A stretch of DNA of 51,998 nucleotides from an uncultured Blautia sp. (GTDB lineage: Bacteria; Bacillota; Clostridia; Lachnospirales; Lachnospiraceae), in contig CAAFRY010000191.1 in the NCBI GenBank assembly GCA_900765525.1, positions 1-51,998 on the forward strand, written 5' to 3'. The position numbers and the translations under genes were made by a program. Below are positions 33,004-41,586 of this stretch, in pieces. The stretch's first letter is position 1; every line of letters begins with the position of its first letter. The notes under the pieces are model-generated. The model did no database searches. It was not told where the DNA came from and worked only from the letters and a program-made list of their open reading frames with translations.

Positions 33004-33820
33004 ACTGCCGGAAGTAGAAGCCGTAAAGCAAGTGCTGGAGCCACAAATACAGGGACATTCCATTGAAACTATCCTAATCAGACGGCCGGAAGTGGTGGCC
33101 TATCCTGCTGCTGATGATTTTTGTAATAGGCTTATTGGACAGACCTTTGCCTCCATGGAACGAAGAGGCAAATTTTTGATTGCCCGCTTCACAGACGGAC
33201 AACGGATGATTCTCCATCTGCGGATGACCGGTTGCCTGCTGGTAACGCCTTCCCAATACCCGGAAGAAAAACATACACATCTTATCCTTCAGCTGGAAAA
33301 CAACCAGGAGCTGCGTTTTATAGACACCAGAAGATTTGGACGGTTCTGGCTTCTGGGAAAAGATGAGGCCGATACCCGCAGCGGAATGGAAAAATTAGGA
33401 AAGGAACCCTTTGATACAGGATTTTCTGCCTCTTATCTGAGCAGTCATTTAGGGAGACGAAAAAAAGCAATTAAAGAATGTCTGCTGGAGCAGAGTGTTA
33501 TTGCAGGAATCGGCAATATTTATTCCGATGAAATTTTATTTAAAGCTGGGATTTATCCTCTGCGCCCTGCCAACAGTCTGACCATCCAGGAATGGGAACG
33601 GCTTGCTGCTGTGATTCCGGAACGGTTGTCCTTCTTTATTGAAAAGAATCAGATAACGCCGGAGGAATATTTAGAAACCAAAGGGCAGGATTACCGCAAT
33701 ACGCCTTTTTTGCAGGTTTACGGCCGTGAAGGACAACCCTGCTCCAACTGCGGAGAGGTCCTTTGCCGTATCACAGTAGGCGGAAGAAGCAGTACCTATT
33801 GCCCTCATTGCCAAAAATAA
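32996..33820 (+). CDS. mutM: Formamidopyrimidine-DNA glycosylase (Fpg/MutM)
   Basis: MutM excises 8-oxoguanine and formamidopyrimidines and nicks the abasic site. The 274-aa protein has the catalytic N-terminal PELPEV (Pro2, Glu3), the RRGKFL lysine loop near residue 58, the H2TH region with QSVIAGIGNIYSDEILF, and a C-terminal zinc finger CSNCGE...CPHCQK. It overlaps the radical SAM gene by 8 bp. The grouping with MarR and radical SAM genes suggests controlled response to oxidative or UV damage. Confidence 0.95.
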   Translation: MPELPEVEAVKQVLEPQIQGHSIETILIRRPEVVAYPAADDFCNRLIGQTFASMERRGKFLIARFTDGQRMILHLRMTGCLLVTPSQYPEEKHTHLILQLENNQELRFIDTRRFGRFWLLGKDEADTRSGMEKLGKEPFDTGFSASYLSSHLGRRKKAIKECLLEQSVIAGIGNIYSDEILFKAGIYPLRPANSLTIQEWERLAAVIPERLSFFIEKNQITPEEYLETKGQDYRNTPFLQVYGREGQPCSNCGEVLCRITVGGRSSTYCPHCQK

Positions 33821-33889
33821 ACCTTTTACATAGCCTGCTCTGTCTGTTTTAGCGATGCATTGCCGGCTGCGGAGGGATTTGTCTTAGCT

Positions 33890-34462
33890 TCATTTCTCCG
33901 TGGCCTTTATGGCTCTCCATTCCTCCTCCAAAATTGCCATAAAAATATCATCCCCGTATGTATCACCATCTAACACAGCATCCCGCCGGACTCCTTCTTT
34001 TTTAAATCCGGCCTTTAAATAGGCTTTTTCCGCCCTTGGATTAAAGGAATACACATCCAGCTCCAGACGGTGCAGATTTAACTTTTCAAAGGCAAAGTCT
34101 CGGGTAATCCTGACAGCCCATGTGCCAATACCCTGGTCCCGCTTAGTGGGCTGAAAAATAGCAATACGGAAATTAGCACATCTTAGCTCCCAGTCAATTT
34201 CATTTATTACGCTTTCTCCGATAATACTTCCGTCAGGAGCTATAATCAAAAAGAAAACCCTGTTTTCATCTTCAAGAGATGTCTCAAAAAAGGAAATCAC
34301 TTCCTCTCTTGTGAAGCTTTCTTTGCATCCCGTCAGCCGGGCAATATCCTTATCTAAAGGACAAAAATTTTCCTCATAATATGTTTCTCCATCTTCTTTC
34401 CTTGCAAGCCGTATGATAAATCCGTTTTTTTCCCACTTTATATTTTTATTTGTTTTTATCAT
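33890..34462 (-). CDS. GNAT-family N-acetyltransferase (RimJ/RimL-like)
   Basis: The 190-aa protein has the GNAT acetyl-CoA site QPTKRDQGIGTWAVRIT and the RimJ-like C-terminal HRLELDVYSFNPRAEKAYLKAGF with EGVRRD. GGAGGG stands well placed before the ATG at 34462. Its start overlaps the histidine kinase gene by 17 bp, so it is the third gene of a response regulator-kinase-GNAT operon. The substrate could be a small molecule, antibiotic or protein N-terminus; not resolvable here. Confidence 0.85.
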   Translation of the reverse strand: MIKTNKNIKWEKNGFIIRLARKEDGETYYEENFCPLDKDIARLTGCKESFTREEVISFFETSLEDENRVFFLIIAPDGSIIGESVINEIDWELRCANFRIAIFQPTKRDQGIGTWAVRITRDFAFEKLNLHRLELDVYSFNPRAEKAYLKAGFKKEGVRRDAVLDGDTYGDDIFMAILEEEWRAIKATEK

Positions 34463-35510
34463 ATTCTCCCTCCTCTCTTTTCCCGGAAATCAAAAAATTC
34501 ATGGTAAACACCGTGCCCTCTCCCAACCGGCTGTCTGCCTCTATGGTTCCGCCCTGGGCTTCCACAACAGCCTTTGCTAAAGACAGCCCCAGTCCTGCCC
34601 CCTGTGTATCAGTGGAAAAACGGCTGCGGTAAAATCGTTTAAAAATATGGGGCAAGTCCTCTGGATGAATCCCTTTTCCACTGTCTTTTACCACAATCTG
34701 CACCATGGATCTGAAAGATTTCCATTCTATATCCAGAGAATCTCCCTTCTCTGTATGGTCAAGCCCGTTTTTTATCAGATTTCCCACAGCTTCTGTCAGC
34801 CATCTCCTGTCGCAGCACAGAGAAACCTTATCTCCTCCCAAAAAGCGCAGCTTTTTGCCTTCCTGCCGGGCCCGGTAGGAAAACTGCCTTTCTATGTTTT
34901 CCATCATCTCTGCAACGTTCTCCTCTGACCGCTCCAGAAGGATACTTCCCGCATCCAGTCTGGCCATTTTCAGAAGATTTTGCACCAGCCCTTCTATCCG
35001 CTCCAGCTCTTGCTCCGATAAATTGGAAAATTCTTTAATTGCAGAATGATTTTCCGCTTCTTCCTGTATAATGCCATTATAAATATTCAAAGCAGCCAAA
35101 GGTGTTTTTAACTGATGGGAAATATCGGACAGCGTGTCTTTCATAAATTTTTTCCCCTGCTCCTCTTTTTCCCTATGAGCGTTTAATATAGCAGCCAGGG
35201 AGTTTACCTCATGAAAAAGTCTGTAAAGCTGTCCCTCCTCATCACAGGGAATCCTGGCGTTTGCGTCGCCTCCGCTGTATTCCTGTATCTGCTCCACAGC
35301 CTTCTCCAGAATTTTATGCTGCCCTATGAAAAAGCACAGCATAAAGCCCAGGATACCTGCCCCTTCTGCTAAAGCTACCGCCGCTATCCAGCAAATCCTA
35401 TGTTCTGGATTTGCTGCTGTAAGGATAATAAAAATAATAGAGGCTGCAGACAGATAACACCCTGTTTTTAAAAATAATCCCTTAATCTTTTTATCTGCGA
35501 ATATTGTCAT
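34446..35510 (-). CDS. Sensor histidine kinase with HAMP linker
   Basis: The 354-aa protein has two membrane segments (about 12-31 and 41-63) with a very short outside loop, a HAMP-like linker, the H-box SDISHQLKTPLAAL with phosphorylatable H132, and the ATPase domain N-box NLIKNGLDHT, G1 VKDSGKGI and G2 GAGLGLSLAKAV. The short sensor loop suggests sensing within or at the membrane. The ATG at 35510 follows GAGGTGG. It lies 8 bp after the response regulator gene and overlaps the GNAT gene. Confidence 0.92.
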   Translation of the reverse strand: MTIFADKKIKGLFLKTGCYLSAASIIFIILTAANPEHRICWIAAVALAEGAGILGFMLCFFIGQHKILEKAVEQIQEYSGGDANARIPCDEEGQLYRLFHEVNSLAAILNAHREKEEQGKKFMKDTLSDISHQLKTPLAALNIYNGIIQEEAENHSAIKEFSNLSEQELERIEGLVQNLLKMARLDAGSILLERSEENVAEMMENIERQFSYRARQEGKKLRFLGGDKVSLCCDRRWLTEAVGNLIKNGLDHTEKGDSLDIEWKSFRSMVQIVVKDSGKGIHPEDLPHIFKRFYRSRFSTDTQGAGLGLSLAKAVVEAQGGTIEADSRLGEGTVFTMNFLISGKREEGEYDKNK

Positions 35511-35518
35511 ATACCACC

Positions 35519-36205
35519 TCAATCTCCGGTATTCCATTTATACCCCATGCGCCGGAGTGTCACTATCTTTTTCGGCTCTCTGGGATTATCCTCGATTTTT
35601 CTCCGAAGCCTTCGGATGTACACCGTAAGGGTATTGCTGTCTACATATCTCTCGTCACAATCCCAAAGTCTGGCTAAAATCTGTTCCCCGGAAAGCACAG
35701 TGTCCGGATTTTCCATAAAAAGGCAAAGCAGCTTGTATTCCCCTGCAGTCAAATCCAGCAGTTCTCCGTTTTTCAATACCTCACCCTTTAAGCGCTTTAC
35801 TAAAATACCGTTGGAGCTTAATTCTGCGTCTCCCTGGCTAAAATCGCTGCTTCGCCTTAACAGAGCATTTATTCTGGATAAAAATACTGCCAGCTTAAAA
35901 GGTTTTGTAATATAGTCATCTGCCCCTATGTCAAGGCCCATGATGATGTCCGTTTCCTCATCGGCTGCAGTAAGGAAGATAATGGGCACCTTGGAATTTT
36001 TTCTGATTTGTCTGCATAAGTCATAGCCGGAACCGTCAGGAAGAGATACATCCAAAATCACCAAATCATATTTTCCTATTTCCCACAGTCTTCCGGCTTC
36101 TGCCCTGGTCCTTGCAATATCTGTCTCATATCCCTGTCTTTTCAAGGCAAAGGACAATCCGTTAATCAGGCTTAAATCATCCTCCACAAAGAAAATACGT
36201 TTCAT
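35519..36205 (-). CDS. OmpR/PhoB-family response regulator
   Basis: The 228-aa protein has a receiver domain (acid residues ED-D at 8-10, phosphoacceptor D52 in LVILDVSLPDGSG, lysine in YITKPF) and a winged-helix DNA-binding domain with VDSNTLTVYIRRLRRKIED. I chose the ATG at 36205, with GGAGGT 8 nt upstream, since the protein then opens MKRIFFVEDD; an in-frame start at 36367 would run through a terminator hairpin. It works with the adjacent kinase. The target genes are unknown. Confidence 0.93.
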   Translation of the reverse strand: MKRIFFVEDDLSLINGLSFALKRQGYETDIARTRAEAGRLWEIGKYDLVILDVSLPDGSGYDLCRQIRKNSKVPIIFLTAADEETDIIMGLDIGADDYITKPFKLAVFLSRINALLRRSSDFSQGDAELSSNGILVKRLKGEVLKNGELLDLTAGEYKLLCLFMENPDTVLSGEQILARLWDCDERYVDSNTLTVYIRRLRRKIEDNPREPKKIVTLRRMGYKWNTGD

Positions 36206-36281
36206 TTTCCCACACCTCCGTCTGTCAGAATTCTTTTGCTTATACTCTGTCATTATATACGTTTGTTCCCGGAAAGGCAAT

Positions 36282-36332
36282 GACAGCCCCAGAAACCATA
36301 TCTGCCAAAAAGCAGTGATTTCTGGGGCTGTC
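36282..36332 (-). terminator. Terminator after the fatty acid operon
   Basis: GACAGCCCCAGAAA (36282-36295) and TTTCTGGGGCTGTC (36319-36332) are a perfect 14-bp inverted repeat, with an inner CTGC-CAAAAA-GCAG hairpin. It starts 13 bp past the FabK-like gene. Neither flank has a strong T-tract, but the stem is very stable. Confidence 0.7.
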
Positions 36333-36344
36333 TTATCTATCTGT

Positions 36345-37409
36345 TTACTCCCCGGACACCTGGGCAAACTCTTCCATAATGTCCTTTACATATTCTATTT
36401 TTTTACATTTATAGGCGTTCTCTCCGCAAAACAGCAGGGCTTCATCCAGTCTTCCCTCTGCCGCATTCACCAGAGCCTGGGTAATACAGTAAGGGATTTC
36501 CTTGGGATTACAGGTTGTAATACAGTGATAGCAATGGGCAATTTTGCATTTTTCCTTTTCCGTCTTTTGGATAAAAGCATTGCGGATGGCTCTTCCCGGC
36601 ATTCCCACCGGACTCTTTACAATACAAATATCCTCTTTTTCGGCCCCTATATAGGCCTCTTTATAAGCCATGGCTGCGTCGCACTCCCAGGTCGTTACAA
36701 ATCTGGTAGCTACCTGTACGCCGTCTGCGCCCAGAGAAAAGGCCCACTTCATATCCTCTTTATCAAAAATTCCGCCTGCTACAATTACAGGAATGGAACG
36801 GTCCGCCTTTTTTTCATATTCCCTGACTTTTTCTACGATTGAGGTAATCACCTGCCCGTATGAGTCCTGTGTAAAGGTTTCCAGCTCTTCCGGAGAGAAT
36901 CCCAGATGACCTCCTGCCTTGGGGCCTTCGATAACCACAAAATCCGGATACCTTTTGTATTTTCTCTCCCACAGCCGGGCCAGCACGGTAAAGGATTTCA
37001 AAGAGGAAACCACCGGAGCAATTTTTGTCTCGCTTCCTTCCACATAAGCAGGTAAATCCACCGGAAGACCGGCTCCCGAAATAATCACGTCAGCCCCTGC
37101 TTCTACGGCAGTTTTCACATATTCCTCATAGCGCTGGGTAGCTACCATTATGTTAAAGCCTACGATTCCTCCCTCAGCGATTTCTCTGGCCTTTTCCAGT
37201 TCCTTTTTCATAGCCCTGTAATTGGCCTCAAAGGGGTTTTTGAAAAAGTCTGGCTCCCGCCACCCAATCTGTGCTGTAGAAATAATACCGATGCCGCCGT
37301 TGGCCGCTACGCTTCCTGCAAGACCGGAAAGGCTGATGCCAACCCCCATGCCTCCCTGGATAACCGGCACTCTGGCCTCTAAATTGCCTATTTTTAATCC
37401 CTTACCCAT
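36345..37409 (-). CDS. Nitronate monooxygenase/FabK-like flavoprotein with Cys-rich C-terminus
   Basis: The 354-aa TIM-barrel flavoprotein belongs to the NPD/FabK superfamily, with QGGMGVGISLSGLAGSVA at the N-terminus, GPKAGGHLGFSPEELE (FMN-phosphate/substrate loop) and IVAGGIFDKEDMKWA. It occupies the fabK slot at the end of the fatty acid operon, so enoyl-ACP reductase is the likely job. Unlike typical FabK, the last 80 residues have six or more Cys (HCYHCITTC, PYC, FCG, YKC) that could hold a metal or Fe-S cluster. The ATG at 37409 has GGAG upstream. Confidence 0.78.
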   Translation of the reverse strand: MGKGLKIGNLEARVPVIQGGMGVGISLSGLAGSVAANGGIGIISTAQIGWREPDFFKNPFEANYRAMKKELEKAREIAEGGIVGFNIMVATQRYEEYVKTAVEAGADVIISGAGLPVDLPAYVEGSETKIAPVVSSLKSFTVLARLWERKYKRYPDFVVIEGPKAGGHLGFSPEELETFTQDSYGQVITSIVEKVREYEKKADRSIPVIVAGGIFDKEDMKWAFSLGADGVQVATRFVTTWECDAAMAYKEAYIGAEKEDICIVKSPVGMPGRAIRNAFIQKTEKEKCKIAHCYHCITTCNPKEIPYCITQALVNAAEGRLDEALLFCGENAYKCKKIEYVKDIMEEFAQVSGE

Positions 37410-37447
37410 ACTCCGCTCCATTTCTATATATTTTTCCCGGTTTCGAA

Positions 37448-39190
37448 TTAAAACTTCCGGAACCTGTCGTATCGCTGAGCTACTATCTCTTCTGCAGACA
37501 GGGCCTCCATTTTTTCCAGGAACTGGTGCATACGCTCCTTCATATCCAGAGAAATCTCCTCCAGGTTGTCCTGGCAGGCTGGTATATCCTCAGGGACTAC
37601 CTGCTCAACTACACCTAAATCCATTAAATCTCTGGCAGTTATCTTCATGACCTCTGCAGCCTCTTTGGCCTTCTTACTGTCTTTCCAGAGGATAGAGGCA
37701 AAGCCTTCCGGGGAAAGGATTGAGTAGGTGGCGTTTTCCATCATCCACACTTCATTTCCCACGCCCAGAGCCAGGGCTCCACCGCTGCCTCCCTCTCCGA
37801 TAACAATAGAAAGCACTGGCACCTTTAAATCTGACATTTCCAGCAGATTTCTGGCAATGGCTTCTCCCTGACCTCTCTCCTCAGCCTCAATGCCGCAGAA
37901 TGCTCCAGGAGTATCAATAAAGTTGATAATCGGTCTGTTAAACTTCTCTGCCTGCTTCATCAGACGAAGGGCTTTCCGGTATCCTTCAGGAGAAGGCATA
38001 CCAAAGTTTCTGGTAATGTTATCTTTTGTATTTCTTCCCTTCTGTACACCGATTACCGTCACCGGCTGTCCTTCCAGTACGGCCAGGCCTCCGATAATGG
38101 CTCCGTCATCCCGGAAAGCTCTGTCGCCGTGAAGCTCCATAAACTCGTCAAAAATTGCCTCTATATAATCCAGGCTGGTAAGCCGCTTAGAATCTCTGGC
38201 TATCTCCACTCTCTCCCAAGCCGTCAGTTCCTTTTCCTTTTTCCGTCTGTGGGATTTTTTCTCTTCCTTTTTCTCCTCCGGAAGCGTAATTCTGGAGAAT
38301 TGGCAGTAGCCGGTTTTTCTCTCGTGGAGTTTCACAAGACCTGCCAGGGTCTGCTTTAAATTCTCTCTCTTTACAATACCGTCGATAATTCCATGCTCCA
38401 CCAAAAATTCTGCCCTCTGGAAACCTTCCGGCAGCTTCTGTCCAATGGTCTGGGCAATGACTCTGGGACCGGCAAAACCGATAAGAGCTCCCGGCTCTGC
38501 CAGGATAATATCTCCCAGCATAGCAAAGCTGGCTGTTACCCCTCCCGTAGTGGGGTCTGTCAACACCGGAATATAAAGAAGGCCTGCCTCACTGTGGCGC
38601 TTAATGGCTGCGGAGGTCTTAGCCATCTGCATCAGAGAAATAATCCCCTCCTGCATTCTGGCGCCGCCGGAGCAGCAAAACAGGATAACCGGCAGTTTTT
38701 CCTCCACTGCCCGCTCAAAAGCTCTGGCAATCTTTTCTCCTACCACATGGCCCATGCTTCCCATAAGGAATCTGGCATCGCAGACTCCAAGTACAACTCT
38801 GGTTCCGTCAATTTTAGCCTCACCAATGCGCACCGCTTCCTCTAAATGGGTTTTCTCCTGAACCTGGGCAATCTTCTCCTCATATCCCGGATAGTCCAGA
38901 GGATTGTCGGTGGAAAGGCCGGTACACCATTCCCGGAAGCTTCCCCTGTCCGCCACCAGCTTAATTCTGGTCTTGGCTTTAATACGGAAATAGCCTCCGC
39001 ATTTAGGACATACATAGGAATGTTTTACCACGTCCTCCTTATATAAAAGGTCTCCGCACTTTGGACATTTTACCCAAAGTCCTTCCGGTACGCTGGGCGC
39101 TGCTTCCGCCTGCTGTTCCTTCACTTCTCCCTGTTCTTCCTGAGTCTGCACATTGGCAGACTTTTTAAATAAATCCTTTAATCTGGACAT
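37448..39190 (-). CDS. Acetyl-CoA carboxylase carboxyltransferase, AccD-AccA fusion
   Basis: The carboxyltransferase moves CO2 from carboxybiotin to acetyl-CoA, giving malonyl-CoA. This 580-aa protein fuses both subunits: residues 1-290 are the beta subunit (AccD) with a zinc ribbon CPKCG...CPKCGG near 40-63, and about 310-580 are the alpha subunit (AccA), from [20 protein letters not shown] with [11 protein letters not shown] lysine/glutamate-rich linker ([14 protein letters not shown]) joins them. Separate accD and accA are the usual state, so this is a full fusion rather than a truncation. It lies 96 bp after accC. Confidence 0.94.
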   Translation of the reverse strand: MSRLKDLFKKSANVQTQEEQGEVKEQQAEAAPSVPEGLWVKCPKCGDLLYKEDVVKHSYVCPKCGGYFRIKAKTRIKLVADRGSFREWCTGLSTDNPLDYPGYEEKIAQVQEKTHLEEAVRIGEAKIDGTRVVLGVCDARFLMGSMGHVVGEKIARAFERAVEEKLPVILFCCSGGARMQEGIISLMQMAKTSAAIKRHSEAGLLYIPVLTDPTTGGVTASFAMLGDIILAEPGALIGFAGPRVIAQTIGQKLPEGFQRAEFLVEHGIIDGIVKRENLKQTLAGLVKLHERKTGYCQFSRITLPEEKKEEKKSHRRKKEKELTAWERVEIARDSKRLTSLDYIEAIFDEFMELHGDRAFRDDGAIIGGLAVLEGQPVTVIGVQKGRNTKDNITRNFGMPSPEGYRKALRLMKQAEKFNRPIINFIDTPGAFCGIEAEERGQGEAIARNLLEMSDLKVPVLSIVIGEGGSGGALALGVGNEVWMMENATYSILSPEGFASILWKDSKKAKEAAEVMKITARDLMDLGVVEQVVPEDIPACQDNLEEISLDMKERMHQFLEKMEALSAEEIVAQRYDRFRKF

Positions 39191-39286
39191 CTCAATGACT
39201 CCTTTTCAGATGTATTACTGCATAAGTCCAATCCCTAAGCAGAAGCTCATAGGTTTCCCCATGAAGCTTTGCTCTAAAGACGGTAA

Positions 39287-40633
39287 CTACTCCATATCAT
39301 AATGCTGAGGAATGAAATGAGTGGTTACATTTCCCTCCACAAAATCTTTCTGGTTAAGAATATCGTACTGGAAATCCAGGTTAGTCTGCACACCTTCAAT
39401 AACCACTTCGCCCAGGGTGCTTCGCATTTTTGCAATAGCGGAGGCCCGGTCTTTATCGTATACGATAACCTTCATAATCATGGAATCATAGTTGGGCGGT
39501 ATCTTATATCCGTTGTATACAGCCGTGTCAATACGCACTCCGTTTCCTCCCGGCACATGAATATTCTCAATGGTTCCGGGACAAGGCATAAAGTTTCTGC
39601 CAGGGTCCTCTGCATTGATTCTGCACTCAATAGCATGGCCTCTCATGACAATATCCTCCTGGTTTACAGAAAGAGGAAGGCCTGCAGCCACACGAATCTG
39701 CTCCTTCACTAAATCCACCCCGGAAACAAACTCTGTCACCGGATGTTCCACCTGGATTCTGGTATTCATTTCCATGAAGAAAAACTCTCCGGATTTATCC
39801 AAAAGAAACTCTATGGTTCCTGCACTTTCATAGCCTACGGCCTTGGCGGCTTTTCTGGCTGTTTCTCCCATCTTCTCCCTGGTTTCCTGGGTAATGGCAC
39901 AAGAAGGGGACTCCTCAATCATTTTCTGGTGCCGTCTCTGGATAGAACAGTCTCTCTCTCCCAGCTGCACTACGTTTCCGAATTTATCTCCTAAAATCTG
40001 TACCTCTATATGCCTTGGCTCTCTCACATAGCGTTCCAGATACATAGTGTCGTCTCCAAAGGCATTAACGGATTCTCTCTGGGCTGTATTGAAATTCTCC
40101 GCAAAGTCTTCCTGGCTTTCGGAAATTCTCATACCCTTGCCGCCGCCTCCTGAAGAAGCTTTTATCATAATGGGGAAGCCAATTTCCTTTGCAGCTTCAA
40201 GAGCCTCTTCCACTGTGAATACCGGTTCCTTAGTTCCGGGAACCACCGGGACTCCTGCTTCCATCATAGTTTTTCTGGCTTCTGATTTATTTCCCATTTT
40301 ATGGATAATCTGTGCGGAAGGACCGATAAAGGCCACGTTGCATTTCTCGCACATCTCTACAAACTTGCTGTTTTCGGAAAGAAAGCCAAAGCCCGGGTGA
40401 ATGGCCTCTGCCTTGGTAGCTATGGTGGCGCTTAAAATCCGCTCCATATTCAGGTAGCTTTCCTGAGGAGCAGCCGGTCCGATACAGATGGCCTCGTCCG
40501 CAAGCTGGGCGTGAAGAGCGTCTCTGTCTGCTTCAGAATAAACGGCAACTGTCTGGATTCCCATTTCTCTGCAGGCCCGGATAATCCGTACCGCAATCTC
40601 TCCTCTGTTTGCAATCAAGATTTTTTGAAACAT
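39287..40633 (-). CDS. accC: Biotin carboxylase (AccC)
   Basis: AccC carboxylates biotin on AccB using bicarbonate and ATP. The 448-aa protein opens MFQKILIANRGEIAVRIIRA, has the ATP-grasp glycine loop ASSGGGGKGMRI near residue 160, and the catalytic EMNTRIQVEHPVTE. Full length. It lies 12 bp after fabZ in the fatty acid operon. Confidence 0.97.
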   Translation of the reverse strand: MFQKILIANRGEIAVRIIRACREMGIQTVAVYSEADRDALHAQLADEAICIGPAAPQESYLNMERILSATIATKAEAIHPGFGFLSENSKFVEMCEKCNVAFIGPSAQIIHKMGNKSEARKTMMEAGVPVVPGTKEPVFTVEEALEAAKEIGFPIMIKASSGGGGKGMRISESQEDFAENFNTAQRESVNAFGDDTMYLERYVREPRHIEVQILGDKFGNVVQLGERDCSIQRRHQKMIEESPSCAITQETREKMGETARKAAKAVGYESAGTIEFLLDKSGEFFFMEMNTRIQVEHPVTEFVSGVDLVKEQIRVAAGLPLSVNQEDIVMRGHAIECRINAEDPGRNFMPCPGTIENIHVPGGNGVRIDTAVYNGYKIPPNYDSMIMKVIVYDKDRASAIAKMRSTLGEVVIEGVQTNLDFQYDILNQKDFVEGNVTTHFIPQHYDME

Positions 40634-40645
40634 GATTTCACTCCT

Positions 40646-41074
40646 CTATCCAATCATAAAGGTCATTTCACCCATAACGGTGATTTTTCCCTCCTGGTTT
40701 CTGGCAACTGCTTTTCCGATACCCACAGGGCCCTTTTCCTTTATGATTTCTACTTCCAGGGTCAAAACATCTCCCGGAACTACTTTATTTTTAAATTTTG
40801 CGGAATTGATAGCTCCGAAATAAGCTGTCTTTCCCTTATTCTCCGGCTTACTGAGAATGGCTACGGCTCCCACCTGAGCCAGGGCTTCTACCTGAAGCAC
40901 TCCCGGCATAACAGGTTCTTGGGGAAAATGTCCTGCAAAGAAGGGCTCATTATAGGTCACACATTTGGTTCCCACAGCCCTCTGTCCCGGCTCCAGCTCC
41001 TGGATGGTATCTACCAGCAGAAAGGGGTGCCTGTGGGGAATAATCTCCATGATTTCCTTGGTTGTCAGTTTCAT
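40646..41074 (-). CDS. fabZ: 3-hydroxyacyl-ACP dehydratase
   Basis: FabZ removes water from 3-hydroxyacyl-ACP to give trans-2-enoyl-ACP. The 142-aa hot-dog-fold protein has the active-site [20 protein letters not shown] (His and Glu) near residues 48-67. The size is standard. It lies between accB and accC, typical of clostridial fab operons. Confidence 0.96.
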   Translation of the reverse strand: MKLTTKEIMEIIPHRHPFLLVDTIQELEPGQRAVGTKCVTYNEPFFAGHFPQEPVMPGVLQVEALAQVGAVAILSKPENKGKTAYFGAINSAKFKNKVVPGDVLTLEVEIIKEKGPVGIGKAVARNQEGKITVMGEMTFMIG

Positions 41075-41084
41075 ATGGCACCTC

Positions 41085-41564
41085 CTATTTAATCACAAAT
41101 AAAGGCTGTCCGTATTCTACTACTTCTTCGTTGGACGCCAAAATCTTTTCCACGGTTCCCTCAAATTCAGATTCAATCTCGTTCATCAGCTTCATCGCCT
41201 CCACGATTCCCAGAACCTGTCCCTTTTTCACCGTGTCTCCTACCTTGACAAAAGGCTCTGCATCCGGTGAAGGAGCGTTATAGAAGGTACCTACCAGAGG
41301 AGATTTTACCAGATTTCCTGTAAGGGCTTCTTCCTTCTCAGCACTCTGTACAGCTTCTACCTGGACACTTGGAATAACTGCTGCAGCTGCAGGTATAGGA
41401 GCAGCCGCAACTTCTCCCTGAGAAGGAAGAACAGGTGCCGGGATTACCTTTGTCTGCTTGTCTGTTTTCATGGAAATCTTCAGATTTCCCTCTTCCATGG
41501 TAAACTGGGTCAGGTTAGACTCACTGACCGTGTGAATAAGCTCTATAATTTTTTCTAATTCCAT
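41085..41564 (-). CDS. accB: Biotin carboxyl carrier protein of acetyl-CoA carboxylase
   Basis: AccB carries the biotin that shuttles CO2 between AccC and the carboxyltransferase. The 159-aa protein has a helical N-terminus, an Ala/Pro/Val-rich flexible linker (about 38-75), and a biotinyl domain with the [13 protein letters not shown] site, whose Lys is biotinylated. The ATG at 41564 follows a weak purine-rich site. Neighbours are fabF and fabZ. Confidence 0.95.
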   Translation of the reverse strand: MELEKIIELIHTVSESNLTQFTMEEGNLKISMKTDKQTKVIPAPVLPSQGEVAAAPIPAAAAVIPSVQVEAVQSAEKEEALTGNLVKSPLVGTFYNAPSPDAEPFVKVGDTVKKGQVLGIVEAMKLMNEIESEFEGTVEKILASNEEVVEYGQPLFVIK

Positions 41565-41586
41565 GATTTTTCTCCTTACCCGATTA

